Assembly: GCA_015680685.1 (NCBI GenBank)
Contig: MNCI01002192.1
Span: 299,358 to 363,357, forward strand
Direction: 5' to 3'
Length of the DNA stretch: 64,000 nt
Source of the DNA: Gnetum montanum
Lineage: Eukaryota > Streptophyta > Gnetopsida > Gnetales > Gnetaceae
The translations under genes and the position numbers were made by a program. Below are positions 22,431-34,240 of the stretch, in pieces; the first letter of the stretch is position 1; every line of letters starts with the position of its first letter. The notes below the pieces were generated by a model. That model saw only the letters and a list, made by a program, of their open reading frames with translations, did not search any database and was not told where the DNA came from.

Positions 22431-24020
22431 CGGAAGGATAACCTTGCTCAATATTTTAAATCTTCTCCTTTCAGATTAGTTGTGGGGGAGATGGTTATCC
22501 ACACTAACCATTATAGTGGCTCCTCAAAATTTCCTGATTTTTTGTTTTACACTTTCTTCATTTTTATACCTTTCTTATTTTACATTGTTATTTTTTCCAA
22601 TTTTTGTTTTATAACATCATTAGTATGTTTTATCTTTCTTTAACATTTTGCAATTTATTTTATATTTTTTCTTATTTTGGTGTGAATTTTTCTCATCTTC
22701 TAATGAAGAAATTTATTACCAACAGGAGATAGTGGTGCTATAGCAGGTTACTAATGGTGGTTGTACTTAATTTTTTTGATTGCTAATGTCTATTTTCTAT
22801 TTTTGAATTTTTATGATTGATAACTACGACTTATTTTTATTTTCATGGAATAGGCAGTGAGTCCAAGTCATCCACCCATCCACAAACCCTATGGTTTTCC
22901 TTATTTTGGAAACATTAGGTCCCTTTTTCATATATAAAGATTTAATTAACTTATGACCTTGGTAGTTTCCAAGATTGGAAAAGATTCAAAGGTTTGAAAA
23001 GGGTGTGCCTTCAAGGGGATTCAATACTCTTTTTAGCTCTCTACTATCTTGAGTGCAAGTATGTTTTTCATGGATTTCTTACCATTCGATGTTAACCAAT
23101 AACAAGAAGTTGAATAAGTCTTTGCATGGTGTGGTCCCCATCCAAAATAAATAAACAAAATTAAATTAAATTAAATTAAAAATAAAAAATGATGAAAATT
23201 CAGAGCACACCCATTAGACAAAATAAATAGGCTACAAGCACTAGTTATGGGACTAGAAAGACATGTTCCCCATGCCTAAAGATCTCCTCAAACTAAGGTC
23301 CTTTCTCACTTTATGCTTCTTTTTTCTTCTCAAATAAGGTATGGTGGTTATCTATGGGAGAATTCTTGTATCTCAAGGGGGTGGACTAGTCTTAGAGTGG
23401 TGATGTCAAGTCACTAAAAGTGGTTGATTTTGGTATAGACTACAGTTGGATTTTATTGGGTCATTTAACCATAAAATTCACAAGGGACTTTATGTGACCA
23501 TGATTGAGACACCCATTCCATTCTCTCTCTTATCCATCAATGCTCTCTATAACTCACTTCACTATCGATTTTCATGTTTTTTTTTTCATGTCATAGTTTG
23601 ATATGTTAAAATTTCTTAATAGATTCTCAAGGTTGGTCCTTAACTTTTCATAACCATTAATCAACTATTGGGCCCACAGACTCCTTAGTTGAGGTTATGC
23701 AAGGGGAAAAGGAGCATGTGCCACTATGGGGATGACCCACTTTCATATCTTATGGTTTTGTTAGTTAATTTTCTTACCCTTACTCATTGTCGCAATTAAA
23801 ATCTTTTGTGCCCCCCATCTTGCATCCAACTAGGTGCTCCTTAAGGCATTCTTCTTTATGAAATCTCATTCTCTACTTATTTTTCAATCTTCTAAATATC
23901 AAAACTCTCTTCTAATAATTTCATCATGTTCTCAGCTTTTTGTACTTCCATTTGATCCCAATTTTCTTCAAAAATTCCTCATATTTTTTGAATTTGACAA
24001 GTTAATGGTGATCAATAGCC
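22431..24020 (+). other. Conserved family non-coding block in element C
   Basis: Starts at the integrase end with GTGGGGGAGATGG. It contains AAAGGGTGTGCCTTCAAGGG near 22998 and CACTAGTTATGGGACTAGAA near 23238, followed by CATGCCTAAAG...CTAAGGTCCTTTCTC. The same words in the same order occur in F, G, D and E. No reading frame is shared. This length of shared non-coding sequence suggests a cis-acting RNA function. Confidence 0.65.
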
Positions 24021-24080
24021 GCATCAACTAATCCTCGTCAACTAGGCCCCATCAACGGAGTTCAAAAATTCTATAAATAC
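24021..24080 (+). promoter_or_regulatory. Internal promoter-like block of element C
   Basis: GCATCAACTAATCCTCGTCA and ACTAGGCCCCATCAAC (24041-24056) precede CTATAAATAC (24071-24080). The 16-mer is identical to 27472-27487 in the U3 of the 3' LTR of this same element. It lies about 435 bases ahead of the extra ORF. Confidence 0.6.
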
Positions 24081-24207
24081 CATCCAAGACTTTAAAATTT
24101 TTTTTCATTTGCTTTCAAATAGGACCAAAGTTTTTGCAATTTTTCAGAGCCCATAACTTTCATATTGTTTGTCCAAATTATTTCATTCATTAGTCTTGTA
24201 ACTATCG

Positions 24208-24216
24208 AAGGTAAGA
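24208..24216 (+). promoter_or_regulatory. Putative splice donor in the extra-ORF leader of C
   Basis: AAG|GTAAGA is a close match to the plant 5' splice consensus. With an acceptor before ATG 24515 it would define an intron of about 300 bases; here the acceptor has decayed to AA. Confidence 0.45.
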
Positions 24217-24514
24217 TCTTCATCGTGGGGATCACAAACCTTAAGGTTTTTGATGAAAATTTTTCAAACTTTTTCTAAATTTCTCAAAGGATTAATAAAT
24301 TAAATAATATTAAACCATCAATTTTTGAGAGTTTAGCTCTTCCAACAAAATTTGGTAAACTTAAAATTATTTATTAATGTTAAAATAATATTAAAAGAAT
24401 CAACTAGGCCATAATCACAACTTAGCCAAGTTTAACTACCCCAAGAGATAATGTATTCCCAATGTTTCAAAGTTACACATTAACTGCTAATCCTTGGTCA
24501 TGTTGTGATTACAA

Positions 24515-27205
24515 ATGACACCTAGATCAAAACACCTATAGGAAGCAAGACCATCACAACCAAAGCACAAATGACCTAGAATTAGAAGGGACCAAGAAGA
24601 ACAATCCTAGAAGCAAGTGGTAGACACTCATGCAATGGGACCTCCTCAGGAGGAGCCCAAAATGGAATCTATTTGATAAATTCCTAAAGAAGAGGCTACA
24701 ACTAAATAATCCCAAAGAGGAGAGGCATCAAGATCAATACTAGGACTTGAGATTACATTAACACAAGCCTTCCTAGATGCAATTAAGCTTCATGATGTCC
24801 AACGCTCAATTCTTCAAGAATTGAACTTTGTACCATTCTTGGAACATGCTCCACCAAAAGTTAAGATACACTTGCAAAGCTCTTTCATGTGGCTATCTTA
24901 CTCAGGAGAAGAAATTGGGTAGGCTCTTGGCCTACCTGATTTTGGCACCCATTTGGTAGAAATATTAATGTAAGAAGACCTTGAGGCAAAAAGGGATTGG
25001 ACCTAGAGGTGTTATGGGATTGACCGTAATTAGTTTGACATGCTTACACTAGTGGACCATATATACTTCAAGATAGCAACCTATCACCTCAAGGTGATAG
25101 CCTTCTTTGCCCATGCTTGTGCTACTCTAAGTAAAAAATTCCTTATTAAGCTTCCAAAGTTGAACTATCTAGAGATACAGAAACACTTCAAGGAGAATAA
25201 ACAAGGAAGGAAAACCATGTTGTTTCTATACCTTATCAAAAAACTCTGCACAATGGCATGGATAGTTCACTATGCTAATGATATGATCAAGCATGCTTCC
25301 ATTACCTTTTGGTCTAAAATGATGAAGAATAAGAACCCTGTTGTATCACAAGAAGAGGAGTAGCAACTACCACCTCCACTACCCACTCAAGAAACAACAC
25401 CAAAGGCCCACATAACCATTGAACACCTACATGAAATCTGAGAGTAGCTCTTGCATGAGCAAAATTAATGAGCAAGAAAAAGTTGTGGGGACCCATCTTT
25501 GTACCATCCTACAATGAGTCACCTCAATGGACTGACTCAAAGATGGAGGTGGATTAATATTTTTATCCCAAAGAACATAGCTACCTGCAAGGTTGAATCC
25601 TAGTTCCTGAGAGATGATAGTGTCTCTCTCATAATATCAAAAATTCCAAAAAATCTTTGGAAATGTCGCTACCTTCTTAGTGCACTTGGAGGAGGATGAA
25701 GGGACAACTGTATTGGTGACATATCACCAAAGACAAGAGATAGTAGCAGAATTGTTGCTAACAAAATCACTAAAGCTGTGAACACACCTAAAATGCAAGT
25801 ACTACATGTTTCTACACTCATAGATGTATAGACATCCATAAGAACTATTAATGGAGGACTAAGTGCAACCTAGCATGAAGAATTACTAGACCAACTCATG
25901 GAAACTGGGCAACCAAATCTAGATAGAGCTACTTGAAGCAAAGGGGAAGTGCATCATTTGAGAAGGACAACTCAAAATGGCTCAAGCAAAAAAATGATGC
26001 TTGGCTACAAAGTTTGTTGGACTAAGAGCCCATCTTTCTAATCTCGTGCTCCTTAACCCTACACTAACAAGAGATGAATCTTTTCAATAGCTTTAAGACA
26101 AGCTAAAATAGGTTGAGGTAGGGATGGTGATGATCATCTTGACCAATCTATGATCATGGCCAAAACATATTTAGTATAAAAGAACTTGATCCAAATGTGT
26201 CAAGAGAATGAGATGTTCATCATAGAAAATCATCACCTACTGCATGTTGATGTCTAGAAACAACAAATACAAGAATTCATCCATCAACAATAGGAGTAAC
26301 TAGCTAAGATAAAAAATAGGCTTAGGAGATTGGTAGCAAAGAATAGAAATCTCTTTATGAAGGAAGTCCATGTCTAATGCCAGAAATTAACAATCAAGAT
26401 TTTCACTTGGAAGAATGAGTCTTTCAAATTTTAGAGAGTTAAGAACCACTACAGAGATCAGGTTGGCATGTAGAAAGAAGTTAATGAAAGACATCCAAAT
26501 GGCTAAGGCAAAAGTTAATGAGATCCTCTAGCAACTTTAGAAAGGAAAATAAGTATTTCAACCTATCATTGATGGGATAGATGCCTACAACAAAGCAGAG
26601 AACCACATGAAGGAGTTGCAAATTGAAGATATGATAGAATACATGGATCTTGCCAATCTCAGATATCCAAACTTTGCAATGTTGACTATTGAATGGCCAT
26701 TTTTAGAGTTAGAGAAGCAAGTGGACAACTTGTACTTGTTGTATGAGACAAAGTTCAAGCATCATAAGGAGACCAAGAAAAAACTTGAGACTATAAATGC
26801 TAAAATTGAAGTTCTTAGGACAAGACTCACTAATAAAAGATCAACTGTTGAGAATCTAGCTAGAAGAATGAATGAATACCAAGAATTACATAATGCAATT
26901 AGGGCATTTGACACTGAATACAAATATTTTGCTACCTAGTTTATCAATGTCAAGGAGTTATTCCCAATAATGCCCTATCCTTGGGATGTGCCCATTTTGA
27001 CCCACATTGGCAAAGATGCGTGGACCGTGCATGATCCCAAGTGTAAAGAGGAGAAGATGAAAGCATTGTTTTATGCTTTTCATCTTCTATCAAAAGTTTT
27101 AATAGTAGTAGGACAACCACAATAGACTTAACCACTGCATGCACCTAAAGTAGGAGAAGGTCATTCAAAACCTCAAGAGCCTCCACCACCTAGAACTGGT
27201 TAATC
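24515..27205 (+). pseudogene. Extra 3' ORF of element C, coiled-coil protein of unknown function
   Basis: Begins at ATG 24515, aligned with 4925 of A. Shared landmarks are 'ELNFVPFLE' near 24822, 'RKTMLFLYLIKKLCTMAWI' near 25211-25265 (A has 'RKMALPFPCLIRKLC'), 'FLVHLEEDEG.T' near 25680, and a long charged helical region (26480-26940) with heptad repeats, such as 'MDLANLRYPNFAML' and 'LETINAKIEVLRTRL'. The C-terminus 'PYPWDVPILTHIGKDAWTV' lies near 26971-27030. It is interrupted by many stops, but frames stay consistent over long runs. No membrane segment or enzyme motif is visible. It lies after pol, the env-like position. Confidence 0.72.
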
Positions 27206-27434
27206 TTCTCCATCATCTTCATGCCATCATAGGAAAATGTGTTTGTCAAATTTTGTCTCTGTGTCCAATTTTGTAGTCCTAAACACCAAAACATTTTGTA
27301 ATGATTGTATATCTATACACTTAGACACTTAGTATTTGTTTGTATTTTTTTATGTTTGTCATATGTCTATCGTTAGTCAATAATTTCATACCTTTCCAAA
27401 TTTATAAATAACTCAAGGATGAGTTTCCATTTAG

Positions 27435-27445
27435 TTTTTGGGGTA
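27435..27445 (+). promoter_or_regulatory. Polypurine tract of element C
   Basis: TTTTTGGGGTA directly before the 3' LTR. Confidence 0.7.
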
Positions 27446-28330
27446 TGATGAATAATAGATTGTCTATGTCCACTAGGCCCCATCAACTAGGCTACATTGA
27501 TGCATGATTTGATGCATTGACGTGACCCTATCGACATAGTGTCTATTTTTACCTATAAAGATGTGGTTACTTGTCATGTTTATGGCATGTCTTGTCATAG
27601 TTGTAGTAGAGATCTTGTAGTTTTATCATTTGGAAGCTATAATATTTTTTAAAGTGCCTAGTGTAGGAGTCAAGAGTGTGCAGATCTTTATTTGAGTACT
27701 ATTGTACCTAAGCACAAAAGTGTGTGTAGAAATAAAAATGTGGTTTTTGATATACCTTGCAACAATTGGAAATAGATTAATTATTTAGTTATGCATTTAA
27801 TGTCCTATGTGACTTTCTTTAATGCTTTAAATAATTAAATAATTAATTAGGATAAACTAAGCCAAACTATGCTAGATTAGCTAGTGATTTATTATGCACA
27901 TAAGTGTGACCACTTTAAACATGCGCTTGGCACTTGGTAATTCTAGTAATACTTAACATTTGGTAAACCAATAACACTAAACATGTTCAAGATGTGTACA
28001 GAAAGTGGGAATGGATGCTTATGTTAGGATTAGTTAGGTTAGTTAGTTAAGTTAAATTAGCAATTAAATTACTCCATTCCTTTCATTCTTTATTTTAAGC
28101 ATCCCAAATATTAAACATAAAAATAATAAAAATTATACATCTCGACCACACTTAACTATACCTTTTCATATCACAACTATAATTGGGAAGAAAATGATTG
28201 ACTATTAGGGAAAGTTCACTTCCTAGAGGCTAGTATACTAAAAGACATAGAATCCATGGAATTCAACTAGATCATGTGTGAATGCTTAGTGATTCGTATG
28301 GTTGAGCATACGGGTATTTGCCACTCATCA
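27446..28330 (+). repeat. 3' LTR of element C (885 bp)
   Basis: TGATGAATAA to CACTCATCA, homologous to 15394-16269 over its length with many point differences. Confidence 0.88.
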
Positions 28331-29204
28331 TCCTTTAATCACATCTATTGGTGATCAACTATATACCTTTATTTTATTACTAATAACCAAAAATAATTTT
28401 GTTATAAATATCCATCCTTATCTATAAATAGCATAGACTACTCAAGGATCAACTTGTCTGCATTCATCTTTTATGATAAATTTTCCACCATCAATGCCTC
28501 AATCACCATATCTTATTACTAGCCTATTCCTTAATCTCTATAACCCTATATGTAATTGATTTAGTTTCACATTATCCTTATCTTCCATCTATTAACAAGC
28601 CTACTATCTTACTTATTACATCAGTTCAATCTTCAAAGCCCTTTGTTATCAATTTTTCTCCCATAATAAGATATATGTCTCCATGATCATCTCAAACCTT
28701 TAACCAAGATCATATGCAACCTTCTATATCACTAATTTCATCTCTAGCATGAAGATGTCTTCTATTCCATAGGTGAAATCTCTTTAGTTCCTATGATTTC
28801 CATCTCTCCTTTTTTCTTCTCTACATCATTTATTTATCATTATTTCTCCCTATGAGCAATTTATCCCTTAACCAACACTAAACCTAATCATCATCATCAT
28901 CCTACTTTTTTTTAATCCATTATCATTAAGTTAGTCATCTACATCAATAATGAGCATTTTATTTATGCCTAGCTAGGAGCGTATTATTGTCATCCATAAT
29001 CATGTAATAGGTATGCTCTAAATTCCTTCTTATCCATATCTAATTTTTATCATAATGTTTTTTTTATTTTCTTTCATTCTTATCTATCTATTCATATCTT
29101 TTTCTATCCCTTTTCTACATTCTACTATATTTCTAATATTATCTACATCTATTTTTCTCCTATATCCCCATCTATTTCTATTATATTCTTCTACTTAGTG
29201 TACC
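28331..29204 (+). pseudogene. Possible continuation of element L (protease-like), very decayed
   Basis: Directly after C. A short frame with 'SIDYSRINLSAFIF' near 28430-28475 resembles the segment after the active site in Tat/Ogre proteases, which would continue the frame ending at 15393. From about 28800 on only AT-rich non-coding sequence is seen. The target duplication around C is imperfect, so continuity is inferred. Confidence 0.3.
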
Positions 29205-30470
29205 TATGATGCTTGAATGAATCTACTGTATTCTAGTAAGGATATAACTAACTACATATTGACTAGGATAGGAAGGAATTTCTATTATATCATTTTATTA
29301 GTTATCTATGACATTACTGTAGCCATGCTTATGGGTGAAATTTAGGCATACCCTACTTCTATCGCACAACATCATCTTCATAACATGTGTATTAGTGTTA
29401 TTTCATTTTTTATCTCCATATTTTTATTTTCCATCTCTACTTACATCTATAATCTCTTTAATGTTCTATTTCTTCTTTTTCTTCTCCTTTCTCATTTTTT
29501 TCTCATTCTTGCCTAGTACTCTCAATATAAGGTTTAAGTGGATCTACTATAGTTCAACAAGTATTTGTTAATTGATGAGTGAAAAAGAATGTGTATACTC
29601 TACTATATTTTAAGTGTATAAAGAAAAAAATCTATCTACTACAAAGATTTAGCTATGTTCTACTTCTCTGACATAGCACTTCATCATAGGTGTATTGATG
29701 ATTTCCTTGATATTCTCCCCTATCTTTACTTGGTTATTTAATTTTTCTTTTTTATTTTTTCTTTACTATCTATATTTTTATCTCTATTTTCTCTATTTAT
29801 TCCTATAACTCACTATCTATCTAGTTCTTTTCTCTGATTATTTTCAACATTCTAGTAAGGATTAAGTGGATCTGCTATTATTCTTCATGTGAGAGTATGT
29901 TGAGTTTCAGTCAAATAGGAAGATAATTTATTAAATTTATAAATCATTGATATCATTAGAACATGGGATCTACTCATGCCCCACTTTTATGACATAGCAC
30001 CTCAACATGATTTATTGGCAATATCCTTCATTTCTTTCCCCTACTTTATTAGCCTTTTGATCTTATAATTATATATTTCATCCCTCCTCTCATATGGTTT
30101 TCTATTTTTTCTTTAATCTCTTGCCTAATCCACTTTAATTTTTCTAAATAACACATTAGTGAAAATAGAATGATTCTATTTTATTTCAACAAGGATGTAT
30201 TTGAGAGTTTGAGTAGGATAGGATAAGAAACATCATTAATATCATCCTTTTGGCCATCTTATGTGTAGATCTAGCCATGCCACACTTATATGGTATAGCA
30301 CCATCCTACTAACAAGTATATAGGAGATATCCTAAATTCTATTTTCTCATTCTATTTATTTTCTCCATATATTTCAAGTACATCATAAAATCATCATCAT
30401 TCTTCTTTTTGATGGATCTTCCTACAACATCTTAGCAACATTCATCAAGAGGAGGTAATATTGTTCTTAA
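29205..30470. repeat. Degenerate tandem repeat, four units of about 300-330 bp
   Basis: The anchor ATCTACT/ATCTGCT-type motif recurs at 29221, 29542, 29870 and about 30172. Each unit then has a 'CTACTTCTATCGCACAACAT'-like segment (near 29355, 29660, 29980, 30278; compare CACTTTTATGACATAGCACC). Units have diverged and have T/C-rich ends. No coding function. Confidence 0.6.
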
Positions 30471-30574
30471 TTCTTTTGGTACTTCTTCAACTAGACAAGT
30501 GCAAGTATGACATTATTAAGCTTTCTTTAGTGTCAAGTATCCATGCTCCCAGAGTCCGAAAATCATGATGACAT

Positions 30575-31000
30575 TGAAGCTAGCTCTAACATCAACATTA
30601 GCATTACTATAAAAGACATAATCAAATTGCCATATTCAGCCATTTTTTTTTTAGCCTTAGAAAGCTTCTAATGTTTAGTCCTAGTCATTCTCATGATGGT
30701 AGACATCAATTCTAGCATCAATAGTTACTCTAGAAGGTAGAAATAAGGCTAAAAAACCTCCTTGACACTAAATCCATGATTATCATTAGTACTTACCTTT
30801 ACTAACATCCATTAATATTTTAATTGTCATTGTTATCTTAAGCCTCAAAGACCTTTCAATATTTATCCCTAACCATCCACATTATAGAAAGCATTAATTA
30901 TAACATCAATATCAGTTTCAAGAAGTTGAAATAAGGGTGAAAAATACTATTGATGCTAAAGTTATACTAAAGTTATCATTAGCATCAATCCATAGTATCA
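30575..31000. repeat. Degenerate tandem repeat, about 188-bp period
   Basis: AGCCTTAGAAAG at 30653 and AGCCTCAAAGAC at 30841 begin two units with a shared order of words (TTTAGTCCTA/TTTATCCCTA, GTAGAAATAAGGCTAAAAAA / GTTGAAATAAGGGTGAAAAA). A partial third unit lies to the left. Confidence 0.55.
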
Positions 31001-31109
31001 TTGATGGAAAAAGATATAATAAATCACTTCTCAGCATCACATACAGTGACACAAGGTGACATTGCATGTAGAAAATATGGATCATGAATAGTGCATCCAT
31101 CACAACATG

Positions 31110-32460
31110 CAATAGGTGTGATAAACATTGAATATTCAAAGATGCCTATATGTACTAGCCACAAAGTTGGAATATCCCTAGTTGTTAACACTAGATAATA
31201 GCTCTAAATCAATAATATGCATGAAACTAGTGGAGCTCCTCACAAGTACTTATATAGACAACATGGATGGAATAGAGTAGATTTCATAACCAAACACCCT
31301 CACCACACCACGTCCCACCCCCTTCCCTCAACAATGTAGAAATGGATTAGGGAAAGTTGAAAATTCCTAATGATTTTAGGTAAGATCCCCTTGAACTCAA
31401 GGCTTTATTAGCAACATTAGAATATGTAGTTCTTAAGAATAACAAGCTAGTGATTATTAATATTAATCTTTCCTAATAATATAAAAAGAAGCTACTCAAA
31501 GCTATAAAAAATGGGCAACAACCTTTACCTTGTCATATCATGAGTTAATAGGAATAGAGCCACCATCAAATCTATACAAACTCTTCTATTAAGCCCAAGA
31601 GGTAGTCACATAGGAGATTGAATCCATAACTTAAGCAAGTTGTTAAAGATGAAATGAAATAACTTCTTAAGAAAGATTCGTCTATCTTGTAGCAAACAGT
31701 GAGTGGGTGAGTCCACTCATGATTTTGTCAAAGAAAATAGAAAAATTAAGAGTCTGTATAGACTTCATGCTATTGAATATGATCAACTTCAAAGATCATT
31801 TTCCATTGTCATTTGTGGACGAGTTACTAGATATAATTGCATGGCCTAATTATGACAAATTTTTGGATGGTTATAGTAGTTATAAGTAAATTCAAATAGC
31901 ACCAGAAGACTAGTCCAAGATAACATTTACAAGTCTATGGGAAACTTTATTATATCAGAAGATGCCCTTTGGCCTTTGCAATGCTCCTACAACTTTTCAA
32001 TGTTTGGTACTTAGCATCTTTCAGTAGCAAATTGGTAGTGGTATGGAAGTATTTATGGATGACTTCTTTACCTATAGTACCAACTTTGAATAAGCATTTG
32101 ACCATATAGAGTAGGTGTTAAAACACTAGGTGGAGATAAACCTGTAGCTCAATTTGTAGAAAAGCCATTTGATAATCCAAAAGGGCATAGTATTAGGGCA
32201 CACGATTTTAGGAATAGGGATTGAAGCAGAGCTAGAGAAAGTATAGGTCATCTAATAAATTACTAGTAACCTTAAACTATAAAAGATATGAGCTCATTCC
32301 TTGGCCATACTAATTACTATAGTAACTTCATCAAAATTTTCTCCAAAATTTTCAAATTGCTAGTTGAGCTTACAAAGAGAGATGCAACTTTTGAATGAAC
32401 CCAAGAATGTAAATAAACATTCCAATAATTAAAAAAAATCTCATAGAAACTCTAAATCTA
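31110..32460 (+). pseudogene. Reverse transcriptase of element F
   Basis: 'VCIDFMLLNMINFKDHFPL' (about 31755-31810), 'FLDGYSSY' near 31860, 'MPFGLCNAPTTFQ' at 31962-32000 and an intact catalytic 'MEVFMDDF' at 32042. In-frame stops between the blocks fall where relatives have Gln, for example after 'YK' and after 'APED' near 31890-31912. Better preserved than C. Confidence 0.85.
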
Positions 32461-32478
32461 TGTGCTCTAGATGGATCG

Positions 32479-32860
32479 ATGTCATTTCACATAATTATAG
32501 ATGCACTTAAGTGCACATTGAAAGGAGTGCTTACACAATTGGATGATCAAAAATGTCCATACTACATCCATTGTACAAGTAGAAGCACTGTGGGCACACA
32601 ACTTAACAACACCACCACTAAGAAGAATTTCATGGTGGTGGTGTATGCCTTGGAAAACTTTAGGCACTATACACCTAATTACCAAATTTTTATGTACACT
32701 AATGATAGTGCCATTCATTTCCTAATGAAAAAGCCAACAGTTAGCGACTTTATCATCTAGTGGCTTGTCATTTTGCAAGAATTTGACCTTATCATGATGG
32801 ACATAAAAGTAACCAAGAATGTAGTTGGTGATCATTTATCTTGGTTGAAATGGGATAGTG
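32479..32860 (+). pseudogene. RNase H of element F
   Basis: Open from 32479: 'MSFHIIIDA', 'GVLTQLDDQK', 'MVVVYALENFRHY', 'NDSAIHFLMKKP', ending near 'VVGDHLSWLKWD'. Standard Ty3/gypsy RNase H layout directly after RT. Confidence 0.83.
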
Positions 32861-33039
32861 AAGAGGATGATGAACCTTTATTTAATAAGTTTTCAAACAA
32901 ACTCCTCTTTGTTAAGTCCATCAAAGTTCAAGAGCCAATGGTTACCAATTGGTATGTTGAATTCCTCTCCTATCTTCTTAATCATGAGGCACCAACAAAA
33001 TGGAATGATAAGAATAAATAATAGTTTCTTTACTAGGTT

Positions 33040-34240
33040 AAAAATTACATGAAGATCCAAAAAAACCTTTACAAGGTTTGTGCCAATGGCCTAGTTCAAT
33101 GCTATGTTCTTGATGTTGATTAGTGGCACATCTTTTAAGGAGCTCATGAGGATCCTTGTGAGGGCCACTACATAAGAAGGAGGATGGGGTACAAAAAGCC
33201 TCACAGTCAAATACTTCTGGCTAATGATATTTAGGAATGATCACCATTTCTTTTATTCATGTAAGTGATGTCAACGAGATGGATGAATGATAGTACAAAT
33301 GAAGGAGTCCCAATAGTGGATCCAACCATTGAAGTCTTTTGACCTTTAGAGCATTGACTTCATGGGACTCATCATTCTTGTGTCAAATGGAAAGGCATAC
33401 ATCATCATTGTTGTTGACTATTATACTAAATGACCTAAAGCTATAGCCATAAAAAATTGTACATCTATCATTATAGCTTTATTTGTATAATAACAAGTAA
33501 CAAATAGGTTTGGTGTGCCTAGAACACTTATTTTAGATGATTGTGCACATTCTATAGGATCTACTTTTAAAAAATTATTGTAATGCTTTGGAGGTGCAAC
33601 ATAAACTTACAATCTCGTATTATCCCTAAGTTAATGTTAAAGCTACAGTTACAAATAGGGAGATTACTAGAATTCTAACCTGAACTATCAATAGATATAG
33701 GAAGGATTGGAGTATAAAACTTAATGATGCTATCTAGGCATATTTTTCAACTTGGAAGCTTACCATAGGTTACTCTCCCTATGAGTTAGTGTACAAGAAG
33801 TTGCTAAAACTTCCAATCGAACATGAACTTTGTACATTCACAACCGCCTATGAACTTGACCTAGACATTAATCTAGCTTGAAAAGAATATCTTATGACAC
33901 TTAAAAGTGCTATATGAAAATTGACAAATAACCCTAATGATGAATGAAATTCATAAGGTACACCATAAACAATGTCATGATGAATGGATAAGAAGAGTTC
34001 AATTCCAACTTGAAAATAAGGTTTTTTATTGGAATTCCATGCATATGCTACAACACAGTAAGTTTAAAACATTATGGAAAGGATATTTCTTCATCCATTT
34101 AACTTTTTCTTTTTGGACCATGATAATTTACCGCTCATCAAGCCCTCAAGAATCTCTATTAATCAACATACAACAACTTAAGATATTCATAAAATCTCAA
34201 GTAAACAACAATACTGACTCCTCTGTGTAAAAACATGCAT
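33040..34240 (+). pseudogene. Integrase of element F
   Basis: Core 'SIDFMGLI...SNGKAYIIIVVDYYTK' near 33350-33430 holds the first Asp. 'RFGVPRTLILDDCAH' near 33508-33550 keeps the second Asp. The glutamate region near 33640 is frame-shifted. 'YSPYELVYKKL' lies near 33773. The C-terminal part is open at 33937-34230. Confidence 0.8.

Larger units (their letters stand above)
15394..28330 (+). mobile_element. Element C: full-length autonomous Athila-like retrotransposon, decayed
   Basis: About 12.9 kb with 5' LTR 15394-16269, a primer-binding site at 16271, gag, protease, RT, RNase H, integrase, a non-coding block (22430-24020), an internal promoter (24021-24080), the extra coiled-coil ORF (24515 to about 27200), a polypurine tract (27440-27445) and 3' LTR 27446-28330. 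All genes are on the plus strand and carry many stops. It is the best reference copy of the family here. The flanks give only an imperfect duplication (TCCAT left, TCCTT right, with one extra T before TGATGA), in keeping with great age. It interrupts element L. Confidence 0.88.

Noticed and set aside
29335-29571. Hydrophobic frame resembling a small membrane protein
   Set aside because: The Phe/Leu/Ser-rich reading comes from T/C-rich tandem-repeat sequence and is not conserved among the units.
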